From Cheilinus undulatus (Eukaryota; Chordata; Actinopteri; Labriformes; Labridae), in contig NC_054872.1 in assembly GCF_018320785.1 (NCBI RefSeq), forward strand, positions 42,954,551 to 43,018,550: a stretch of DNA of 64,000 bases. Direction: 5' to 3'. Position numbers and translations under genes: made by a program. The notes beneath the pieces were generated by a model, which was not told the DNA's origin, did no database searches, and saw only the letters and a list, made by a program, of their open reading frames with translations. Positions within the stretch are counted from its first letter, which is position 1, and every line of letters starts with the position of its first letter. Of this stretch, positions 46,701 through 54,942 are shown piece after piece.

Positions 46701-49700
46701 TTAGACACAGTCTTTGGCAGATTGATGAACCTCTACCCATCTTTACTTCTAATAGACTCTGCCTCTCTAAAATGATACTTTTATGCCCAGTCATGTTACT
46801 GACCTGTTGCCAATTAACCTAATTAGCTGCAAAATGCTCCTCCAGCTGTTATTCATTGCTACCACTTACGTCGAGCCTTTCAATGCCTCGTCCATGCTTT
46901 TTTGAAATGTGGTGCTGCCATCAAGTTCAAAATGAGATAATAATTTTCAGAAAATGGTAAAATGTCTCATTTTATACATCTTATATGTTGTTTATGTTCT
47001 ATTGTGATGATTTGACAACCATTGCACTCTGTTTTTATTAGCATTTTACACAGCACCCCAACTTTTTTGGAATTGTGGTTGTAAAGAAAATTAACATAGT
47101 GCCACCTAGCCACGTTTTCTTTTGCTAGAGAAATAAAAAAGGTATTAAAATGAAAGTTGAGACTCAGTGGACTCCAGCAATACCACCCTTGTCATTGAAG
47201 TTTGTATTTTTGCAGTAAACATTTTTTTCATCGCAGATAACTCTGCTGGGGTCGAACTTCAGTTCATTTGCATGGTTGTCTTTGAATGGGAAATGTTAAT
47301 TAGTCTGGTTAATTTCTGTAAAAAGAAAAAATATATTTTTTTTTTATGATGTCAATCAAACAATCGATCAAGAATTTTATTTGTCCCAATTGAGGCAGTT
47401 CATAAGGGAGCGTAAGAAACATAAAGACACATAAAACATATATGAGTACATAAGAATGTGTAAGAGCACAAAAATACACATTTGAGCACAAAGTAAACAA
47501 AACTTTGTGATTAATTAATCACAAGGAAATTGATTAATTAATCACACTGGGCTGTCACAATGTGCAAAGTGCAAAAAGCTATCACTTCCTACTGGAGTTA
47601 GGAGAGGTGGCAGTAGGAATAAAGGAGTGTTTGTATCTACTGGTGTTGATTGGTTTAAGTCTGAGGAGGGAACCTGATGGAAGAAGCTCAAATTGTTGAC
47701 GTAATGGATGAGAGCTGTCTGACAAGATAGACTTAGCCATGTCTTACACCTTTTTGTTGTACAAATCCTGAAGAGGTATGCTAACAGATGAAGTGAGGAG
47801 AGCATGTGGCACCCTGTCTGATGCTTGCATGCTGTTTGAGATAGCATTTTAAGAATAGTGATTCTTAGAGCAGTGGTTCCCAAGCTACTTTCCTTGGAGA
47901 CCCCCCTACTTTTATCTAAGAAAAGCCGAGACCCCAAGGACCCACATATATTAAAAAGTGATAGATTGCTGTCAAAAATTAGCATCAGTTTTAATTGTTT
48001 TATGGACAAAAGCCTAAGAAAATAGGTCTACATTAGTATACTAAAAGACATTACTAAAAGCCATGATCTTAGTCAATAAATATATGCCCCCCCCCAGGTT
48101 GGGGACCAATGACCTAAGAGTGTGTCCATGTTTTTGACAGTCTGGCAAATATTAAGGTGAGTTTAGCCTGCTTTGTTTTACTTCCTAGCATTCCTCTTGG
48201 CCCACTTTTGTTTAAACTTTACCTACATAACCTAGATGTTAACGACCCTATCAAACCTACATATGCAACTTTGTCAGCCTGCAAATCTTTGTTCTCATCT
48301 GTCTTTCACAAACTATGGACAGTTTAATATGTTTGAAGTGTAAAAGTAACTAGCTTGTGTTTGATGCAGCATGCTTGAACTGTTCTCCAATGCTTGTTGT
48401 AAAGTGAGACCAAATGACTCTATTGTTAACTTTCCTTTTCTGCTGAGGCTGGACCAGATCTGCCTTGCAAAACAAGATTTCAGCTCCTGTGAGACTGTTT
48501 AAATACAGTTTTAATAAAAACAGGTCTACTTTGAAAGTTTCATACATTTCAACATGTACCTACCCGTTTGAGTCAGTCGGTGATGCCTGAGCCAGCATGT
48601 TGGCCAGCTGCTGAGCGTCAAAGTCAAACAAGTTGCTGTCAGGGGCGAGGGGGGCGGAGCCTCTCAGTTTAAGGGGTGACTGGAGGAGGACGCTGAGCGC
48701 CCAGAGCAGGGAGCTGTTGGAGAAGGTCCCACGTTGTTGTGGTATGTTGGCGTGAAGGATCAATGTGCCTTTGGCCCACAGGGGGCTCTGGTGCGTGAAG
48801 CAGTCACTGCCGTCCCATCCGCAGGGGCCGTTGTCACATCCCTGATCGCAGTGGGAGTTAGCATAGTGGTCGCGACAGTAAACGATGTGACTAGGTCTGA
48901 GAAAAGAAAAAAAACGAGATCTGCCTCAAGATCTTCATACTTGCTCCCCAGAGCTTAAGATGATCTTTTTTATTACAAAAGTCTAATGTGTAAGTTAACA
49001 ATAACTCTTCTGGTGGAAACGTACAAAAAGTTGTTTCAGGATTGTGGTTATTCTCTCCGTCTGACAAGGCTGATCTTCAGCAAACATGTGAAGTGGTACA
49101 AGATCAGCTTTGACAGTTGCAACTTATTTGCAGATAAACCAAACTCATGTACATCTTCAAAAACAGTAAAAAAGTAGGAGCTAGAAGTTTCTTATTCACA
49201 CCATCCACTATTAATGATGATAACAATGAATGTGTTTTACTTGCAGGGGCCTCCTGTCCTGTCCTTTAGGCAGTCAAAGCCATCTCTGAGACACACGGGT
49301 TCCATACAGTCTCTGTCACATGAGCCGTCACCAAACTTTTCATTACACTTTCTGCTGACTGGACACTTGCCCCAGGGATCTCCAGACGCTGTGGAGAAAA
49401 AAAGACACTAAGTTAGTGCTTACAAAAGTGTCAGCAATGCAAAGGCAATTTTTTTTTAAGCTGAGTTCATTTTCACTAGCCACACCCTCGGAGGATTACT
49501 GCCAGACCTGCTGAATCAAGAGATCACTAAACTAGAACCTGTTTGACAAAGTGAAGAAAGCCAGAACATCTCAAAAACCCACAAATCATGCTGCCATCTA
49601 AAGAAATTCAAGAACTGATGAGAAACTAAGTCACTGACAACCAATGGTCTGAAAAGGGTTACAAAGCCATTTCTAAGGCTTTGGGACTCCAGCCAACCAC

Positions 49701-52700
49701 AGTGAGAACCATTATCCACAAATAGAGAAAACTTTGGACAATGGTGAACCTTCCCAGGAGTCGCCAGCCTACCAAAATGACTCCAAGAGCACACTGATGA
49801 CTCATCCTGGAGGTAACTAAAGAACCCAGAACAACATCTAAAGACCTGCAGGCCTCACTTGACTCAGTTAAGGTCAGTGTTCATAACTCAACAATAAGAA
49901 AGAGACTGGGCTAACATTGCATCCATGAGAGAGTTCCAAGATCAAAACCACTGCTGACAAAGGCTTGTCTCACTCTGGTTTAAAACTAACACAGCATTTA
50001 ATTGAAAGACTGTCATACCAACAATCAAACATGGTGGTAGTTTGATGGTCTGGGGCTGCTTTGTTGCTTCAGGACCTTGACCACTTGCTATAACTGATGG
50101 ATCCATGAATTCTGCTCTGAATTAGGTGAATGTCCGGCCTTCTGTTTGTGACTTCAAGCTAAAGCACACTTGGGTTATGAAGCAGGACAATTCCAAACAA
50201 ACCAGCAAGTCCATCTCTGAATGGCTTACAAACACAAAGTGAAGTTTTTTGAGTGGCCTAGTGAAAGTCCAGACTTAAATCTGATAGAGATGCTGTGGCA
50301 TGACCTTAAACAGGGCATTCATGCTTGAAAACTTCCAATGTGGCTGAATTTTAACAATCCTGCAAAGAAGAGTGAGCCAAAATTCCTCCATGGAGATGTG
50401 AAAGACTCATTGCCAGTTATTGCAAATACTCGCTTGCAGTTGTTGCCACCAAGGGTGGCACAACCAGTTATTAGGTTTAGGGGCAATTACCTTTTCACAT
50501 AGGACCAGGTAGGTTTGGATGTTTTTTGCCTTCATAAACAAAATCATCATTTAAAAAGTACATTTTGTATTTACTTGGGTTATCTTTGTCTAATAGTAAA
50601 ATCTGTGTGATGATCTGAAACATTCAAGTGTGACAAATGTGCATGAAATAAAATATCAGGAACGGGGCAACTACTTTTTCATGGCACAGTATGTGATTTA
50701 AATGTAAAGATGATTTTGATCAAGTCATAGATAATTACAGGAATGTTTAGAAATGTCTTGTCCATGAGTGAAAAATTTAAGAAATGGGTTTACCATGAGT
50801 GTTGCTAGTTTAAACTGCAGGTTAATTTTATCATAATTAAAAAAGTGAAACAGAACCACTTGCACATCACTTCTGCATGCTCTGTACATGAACTGAATAC
50901 ATTTTTGGACTAACATGTAAAATATCTAAACAAGTTCTGTTTTCTTTTCCTTTCAGTTTTATTCCAGCGAATTAACTGCTCTCACTAAGTGATTTATCGC
51001 ATGGCCAAGTCACCCACATATTCAAACCTCTCATTGTTTCAGTGCATTAGCAGCTTTTCATAACAATGCAGGTCAAGCCATGAAAGGTGGCTCCTGATAC
51101 GGACTGTTAAAGGAAACAGGAAATGGCCCCGACATAAACAGGAAGTTTCCAGGAGAAACGAATAGCTACAGGAAATGGAGTGGGCCGTGCCTTGATAAAG
51201 GTCGAAGGTCGTCACCGTGGCAATGAGGAATGTGATGGAGTTGGACAATGGGGTTGGCAGGTGTGTGCAGGGCCATAAATTCATAGTAGCAAAAAAATCA
51301 TGAACAATAGAGCTGAAATTAGAGATGGGGAGTTTTTAACACTTTGGTTTCATTTGGTCAGCAAAAAGTGTTCCTGATACAGTGGGAATAAAAAATGTTT
51401 ACATTTCTATAAATAAGATAGAACAGTATAAAGCCGTGGTTCTCAACTGGTCCGGCCTCAGGGCCCACCAGTCTGTCTTAGGACAGATCATCACTCAAGT
51501 TTCCAAACAATTTTCAACAACACATGTTTACATAATTGAATATGTTTCAGTTTGGACCAAAACACCTGACTTAAAAAAGAAAAGAGGCAAAACTGACAAA
51601 TTTGATACCATCTTTCAACATCATTATGTGTCAATTTTTGCCAATTTTGCAGAGAACTTGTGAAATTAGTTCATTATCATGGGAAAAGTAGCAATTTATT
51701 GCAAGAAGATGAGATAAATTAGCTGAAATATTGATCACATTTTAAAACTGACCCAATTTCACAGTAAAACTGGGTAAAATAAAAGGTATCGATGCATGTG
51801 CAATAAGGACTACAGGACATCAGCCACAAATTTTATTTTCAGACACCTAGTCGCGACCCACTGAAAACTGCTCTGCGACCCACGTTGGGTCCCGACCCAC
51901 CAGTTGAGAATTACTAGTATAAAGTATAAACTCCGAGAGCAATTTTTGTGCCAGGATTCTTCAAAATGACAGCACAAAAAGAGAACACAAAAGAGCATCA
52001 AATGTAAATGAAATACATAAAAGAATGAAGTGTATTATGAAGTATTCAGTGGATAGGTTTTATTCAAAAACGTCATAAAAGAAGGATAACTAGAGGGACA
52101 ATCAGTTCAGCATCAGACTTAAACATCTCAGACAGTGTTGGCACTACTCCTTAACAGACTTTACGGTACAATATCTGTTGCCTAAACTTTATCTGTGGGA
52201 TCTTTCAATTGAAGCCAATGTAAAGTGGCTTAAATCTGCATTCTTGTTTATGGCCAATGGGGGCAGCGCAGGTTACAAAGGCTGTGACTTTTGAGAGAGT
52301 CATCACTCAATTTTTGACTTCAGAAAACTCTTCCTTACAAAATTGCAGCATAATTAAATTATCATTTTAAAATTCCTGGTAATGCAACTATTTCTTCAAT
52401 CATGTTTCTTTTATTTATTTGTTTGTTTGGTTTAATATCAAAGAATTTTTTTTTTTTTTTATAATTCCAGAAGACCGATCCAAGAACTGTTGAATCCATT
52501 TCTGAAATGTCAAAAACAGTTTAAAGGAAGGTTTGGCAACCAAATTAAAGTGGGCAGTTGCTGAGCCGAAAGGACCAAAATGAAGCAAACAAAAAAGTGT
52601 CTTGTGCACTTGCATGTCCAAATTATTTCTTGCACTACCACAGTAGAGACACTTTGATAGTGCTAGAAATGTCCCTACTTTGGTGTAATAAATGATTAGG

Positions 52701-54942
52701 ACCTCCTCCTCATGCTGGTCACCAGCCTGGTCACACACTGCTGTGGGATGGCATCCCATTCTTCAACCAGCATTTCACACAAGTCAGTCAGTGTGTCATA
52801 CAAGTCTCTGATGAACCCTGCCCTGTGGGGGCAAGTGTTATTTTGTAGTCTGGTCCCAGACTGTGGAGATTACCACTGGTTGCAGAATCTCATTTGATAG
52901 CTCTCTTTATTGAGATTGCTTCCAGTGATGACAAGCCTCAAATTTCCAGTGTGGGAGATGCCGCCCCACACCATCACACTGCTTCCACCAAAAGATGTTG
53001 GGCAGAGAGCCGGCAACCACATTGTCCTGAAAACCTTTACTGCAAATCTGTAGAAGACTCCTAGGTTCCTAAGTGCTGAAAGGTTGAGGAGACTACACTC
53101 TTGGGGTGTCATCTTCTTGGGACGCTTATGTTTCCGCCTGTCTCTAACACCCCCTGTTATATGGAACTGGGCCTTCAGTTTGGAGATGGTACTAGAGCTA
53201 ATTCCTACTTGGTTTTGCATAACACCAGCTTGAAGTTTCCCTATCCAGATCAGTAAAACGTAGCATATGGGTTCTTGGAGGAGACACCAACTTATTACTG
53301 TAGCAGGGCCCATGCTCACAGGGGCCAGAAGCTGCCAAAAGCTACCAGAAGCTCAAAAGAAGAGTCTACACAAACACTAGCATTGGCACAAAGGATTTGG
53401 CTAATTTTTCATGGGAGCAACCCTCATACTCAGCTCTACTGCTCATCCCACAAATGCATGTTCCTTACAAATGTGGCACCATTAACAGGGAAATAAACAG
53501 GCTTTCCAATGGTGTAAGATTTATTGCCAAGAAGCATTGTTACAACAACGAAATAATACGTTTTGTGCTAAGTATATACAGAAATAATAAAGTCGTCTCT
53601 CTGATAGCCTGGTTTGCTTTCGTAGGTTATACAGAAGGATCGGCACAAGTTTCTGTTTTCATTACCAGATTTGAAAGGAAATCTCATCACAGGAGTTTTA
53701 ATCTTTCAGAAAATTCTTTAAAATCCCTTTTGAAGATGAAACTTTCTACTAAATACTGTTTCTACCCACTCATTATTTTATTGCTGGTTGTATTCCACCA
53801 TTTTCTCCAGGTTTGATCTGTTATTCTTTTATCCAGTCCTTTTTTGATACATTCCTCTTAATCTTTTAAAAATCTAAACTTGTTGCTTGCTTTTTATTTT
53901 CTATCTCCATTTTTTTTATTTATTTTGTTTTTACTGTTGGAATTTGATGTTTTGCAAAGCACAATTAAAACAGTTGTTCTAACTGCTATACCAATAAACA
54001 TATTTATAAAGGATATATTTAGTTCTAAAAATCAATGCATAATGTATGTACAGTTTTGCATTTTCTGATGAAGACTATTATAGGAAGCAAAAAAGTGAAA
54101 AAAGAAGTGCATATTAAAGAAAAGATAAATTGTGCAACACATAGAAAAAACATTTGGTTCATGAAACTTCTTTACTTTTTCTTTTACTCCAAGAAAACAT
54201 TCTTGTCCACAAATAAATTAAAGTAAGATTCCCTTGTCAGTCATGATATTGTAGTTGAGGCAATGTAAATATGAAAGCTCCCCAAATCTCTTCCTTTAAT
54301 TGTAAAGGATTTTATTTGGAGTACAGTATTCTCTGAGCCTGTGTCTTTATGAGGGAAGGAGGTCAGAATTCCACTTTAACATGCTTTTAACTGGCAAGCA
54401 AAATACTTATTTATGGAGTTATTTATGCTTAGTGACTTAAAGTCTCCAAGGATCCACAATTTAGGGTCACTTAGGATGTTTTTTTCCCTAAAATTACTGA
54501 GGAAGTTTTGATAACATAACTCTAGAACTCTGAAATCACTGGACAAAGCCCTGGCATGTGTATAGGATCAACACTTGTGTGTGCTGTGGGTTTGTCAAAG
54601 GTAGATTTATATCAACTAAAAATCATATCTCTTTTCCTGAATAGGTTATTTAAGAGCTGTAGATAAAAGTGTAAAAAAAATGTTTTCTCACTCAAAAACA
54701 TTAAGCTGAATAGTCAGTCACTGGTGTAATTAAGAATCTACTGACATCAGTAATGTACAGTAATGCATCATTTTGATGCATGGGCCCTGGGGGCTCAGTT
54801 TTTTAGGTTTGGAGCATCTGCTGTAAACATCTTCTATGTTTTGTATAAACTAACTGGCGATTCAACTGTTGAAATTAAGCACAAACTCACCTTGACTTGT
54901 CCAGCTCAGCCCCAGCAGAACAAACATCCTCAGAGCCAACAT
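31051..54942 (-). CDS. Miniature Notch-like receptor lacking EGF repeats
   Basis: Eleven exons (54942-54891, 49388-49241, 48896-48564, 46285-46068, 45812-45485, 43387-43212, 42941-42880, 42670-42547, 41063-40966, 40890-40559, 31561-31051) have matching phases and give 793 aa. In order: signal peptide (MLALRMFVLLGLSWTSQA, about 1-18); two Lin12/Notch repeats (about 19-95) equal to LNR-B and LNR-C; both heterodimerisation halves (LWAKGTLILHANIP.., then LLFLQVDNRPC..CFPYATEAANFLRAVL); a transmembrane helix (AVIAIALGLLLVLSLVAFLVV) followed by RR; the block KKRRREPLGED; three ankyrin repeats (VLIRAVRSGLDRVVLELL, SALHWACSVNHLS, GETPLFLSALHGCYDTARLL); and a tail opening DWSMS. No EGF repeats, LNR-A, furin loop, RAM Trp-x-Pro motif or ankyrin repeats 1-4 are found. 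It is probably a membrane receptor-like protein; signalling ability is uncertain. An in-frame upstream ATG at 55209 exists, but 54942 starts a proper signal peptide. Confidence 0.88.
31721..31763 (+). repeat. (ATT)n microsatellite
   Basis: About fourteen ATT trinucleotides in a row, in the last intron of the Notch-like gene. Confidence 0.95.
32250..33021 (+). mobile_element. hAT-type non-autonomous element
   Basis: The left end is CAGGGCTGTTTCCTGC and the right end GCTAGAAACAGCCCTC, inverted repeats of about 12-16 bp. The flanking octamers CTTGAATG (32242-32249) and CTTGGATG (33022-33029) match in seven of eight positions. At 772 bp it has no transposase. It lies in the last intron of the Notch-like gene. 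Confidence 0.85.
34373..35413 (+). CDS. L1 ORF1 protein (nucleic-acid-binding chaperone type)
   Basis: An intact frame of 346 aa. A charged, Lys/Glu-rich N-terminus is followed by a long coiled coil (about 45-140, with heptad-like LKKELKQQLSDFKNDF and EAEQRVDEAE), then the RRM-like core typical of L1 ORF1p (GRSRRNNIRIYGIKEGTEG, about 145-225) and a basic C-terminal domain (about 230-320, IKKILKEKQVRFQTPYPAKM). In L1 elements ORF1p forms trimers that coat the element RNA. No break is visible. The start codon follows a 119-base leader. Confidence 0.92.
   Translation: MGGGKNKKSKNQEETQEQDKTNDNQTDVVRMEANGEDGDLNAVKAIQILSTDIQDLKKELKQQLSDFKNDFKNDIKQEFSNFKTEMTHKLQSIAADVRNHGTRLTEAEQRVDEAESTNTELRDALLHSLKQQKILQAQVTDLEGRSRRNNIRIYGIKEGTEGSSMLTFIEKFLKTELPLDMNTDLLIQRAHRSVGPKPRDENVSRSILVNFQRYDTKDKILKAAWAKKITCEGKTVSFAQDFPTEVNNKLKEYRDIKKILKEKQVRFQTPYPAKMRIHWENGACLYNSAAEVAQDMRKRGYSVDLPKTTDPDWEQRLTQGAHWNKKDGDHAERVRSRLKDFERPQV
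36015..39783 (+). pseudogene. L1 ORF2 (endonuclease / reverse transcriptase), broken by two frameshifts
   Basis: The first open segment (from 36015 to 38237) carries an apurinic-type endonuclease (VSWNVNGLNNP, QETHLSQ, AGDLNTI, RIDHVF, SDHSPIF) and a reverse transcriptase (KTPGSDGLPAEWYK, SYRPISILNQDYKLYA, GFIQGRQ, LDAEKAFD, RQGCPLSPTLFALY, ALYADDILLYI with the catalytic YADD). One frameshift near 38,218-38,232 and another near 39,030-39,045 move the rest into two other frames (to 39055 and 39046-39783). The last part has a Cys/His cluster (CKCWRNCGCDEADHLHIFWR), as in L1 C-termini. Domains are otherwise complete. As written, the element cannot make a full ORF2 protein. An ORF2 start further upstream at 35946 is possible but less likely. 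Confidence 0.92.
40143..40320 (+). repeat. Dispersed repeat, tRNA-like end
   Basis: The stretch has the blocks GAGGACAGTGGATAGAGTC, GGGGGAGAGACATGCGGTAAAGGGCC and GGATTCAAACCTGCGCCGCCC, ending in a CACTAGGCCAGCTGCTCCCC that resembles an inverted tRNA-like body. A reverse-strand relative is at about 56,860-57,000. Confidence 0.55.
41640..42070 (+). mobile_element. Tc1/mariner relic
   Basis: The plus strand encodes a decayed C-terminal transposase segment, DWPSNWPNLNPIENLWG at about 41,791-41,845, followed by VKRRMRD and interrupted by frameshifts and stops. This is the D-W-P..NPIEN-W signature of Tc1/mariner proteins. It lies in an intron of the Notch-like gene. Confidence 0.75.
43898..44857. 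mobile_element. Tc1/mariner-type element with ACTATATGGACAAAAGTAT ends
   Basis: The left end has ACACTATATGGACAAAAAGTATT (43898-43920). The right end reads GATACTTTTGTCCATATAGTATG (44836-44858), its inverted counterpart. The body of about 960 bp keeps only decayed transposase-like segments. These ends are familiar from fish Tc1-related elements. It lies in intron 5 of the Notch-like gene. Confidence 0.8.
46468..47090 (-). mobile_element. Tc1-like transposase N-terminal relic plus dispersed-repeat tail
   Basis: On the minus strand, 46794-46468 contains a transposase-like helix-turn-helix fragment (KMGRGSSICQRLCLKTVEKYQ, then KTFSIPPSIVYKSIEIFRESG), similar in pattern to Tc1 N-termini. From about 46,800 to 47,085 the sequence ends in the CCCAACTTTTTTGGAATTGTGGTTGT tail shared with the segment at 15.5-15.9 kb. 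Confidence 0.6.
47350..47870 (+). repeat. Probable dispersed repeat in Notch-like intron 3
   Basis: The stretch has the texture of a fish dispersed repeat (AATTTTATTTGTCCCAATTGAGG..; GGTGTTGATTGGTTTAAGTCTGAGG..), with no coding signal matching the gene. No ends or duplications were found. Confidence 0.3.
47872..48112 (+). mobile_element. Short hAT-like remnant
   Basis: It starts CAGTGGTTCCCAAG and ends TTGGGGACCAATGA, imperfect inverted ends of the CAGTGGTTCCCAA type. The flanking octamers TCTTAGAG and CCTAAGAG agree in six of eight bases. It contains a poly-C run. Confidence 0.5.
49500..50700 (+). mobile_element. Tc1-like transposon relic
   Basis: The plus strand translates to decayed Tc1 transposase: LPSKEIQELMRN, GYKAISKALGLQPTTVRTII and NLPRSRQPTK in the helix-turn-helix part, then HGGSLMVWGCFVASGP (about 50,030-50,078) of the catalytic region, with many stops and frameshifts. 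It is the same family as the relic at 17.2-18.2 kb and lies in intron 1 of the Notch-like gene. Confidence 0.85.
51434..51916 (+). mobile_element. hAT-type MITE with perfect 8-bp target duplication
   Basis: It starts CCGTGGTTCTCAACTGG and ends CCAGTTGAGAATTACTA, inverted repeats of about 17 bp with a few changes. The flanks are identical octamers GTATAAAG (51426-51433 and 51917-51924). It contains GCGACCCA..GACCCACCAG segments typical of this fish MITE type. It is non-coding. Confidence 0.9.
52600..53420 (-). mobile_element. Tc1-like transposon relic, internally deleted
   Basis: The minus strand at 53319-52870 reads as a partial transposase: STISKLKAQFHITGGVRDRR, RPKKMTPQECSLLNLSALR, then after a deletion or fusion FGGSSVMVWGGISHTGN and LNKESYQ. 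The N-terminal helix-turn-helix and part of the catalytic domain are present, but the catalytic Asp residues cannot all be placed. It is a different Tc1 family from the relics at 17 and 50 kb. Confidence 0.8.

Larger units (their letters stand above)
49389..54890. other. Intron 1 of the Notch-like gene: repeats, no EGF exon
   Basis: I scanned both strands for Cys-rich EGF patterns (six Cys with the C-x-C and Gly spacing) and found none in this 5.5-kb intron. It contains two Tc1 relics, a 483-bp hAT element and unremarkable AT-rich DNA. In the known family, all EGF repeats would be encoded between these two exons. Confidence 0.7.

Noticed and set aside
47542-48009. 155-codon minus-strand frame
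   Set aside because: It lies in an intron, spans repeat DNA and has no recognisable domain.
48350-48547. Minus-strand frame with a Gln-Lys-Arg-Lys stretch considered as a furin-site exon of the Notch-like gene
   Set aside because: Used as an exon in the required phase it hits a stop at once, and direct joining of 48564 to 46285 already restores homology to Notch (GSLLFLQVDNR).
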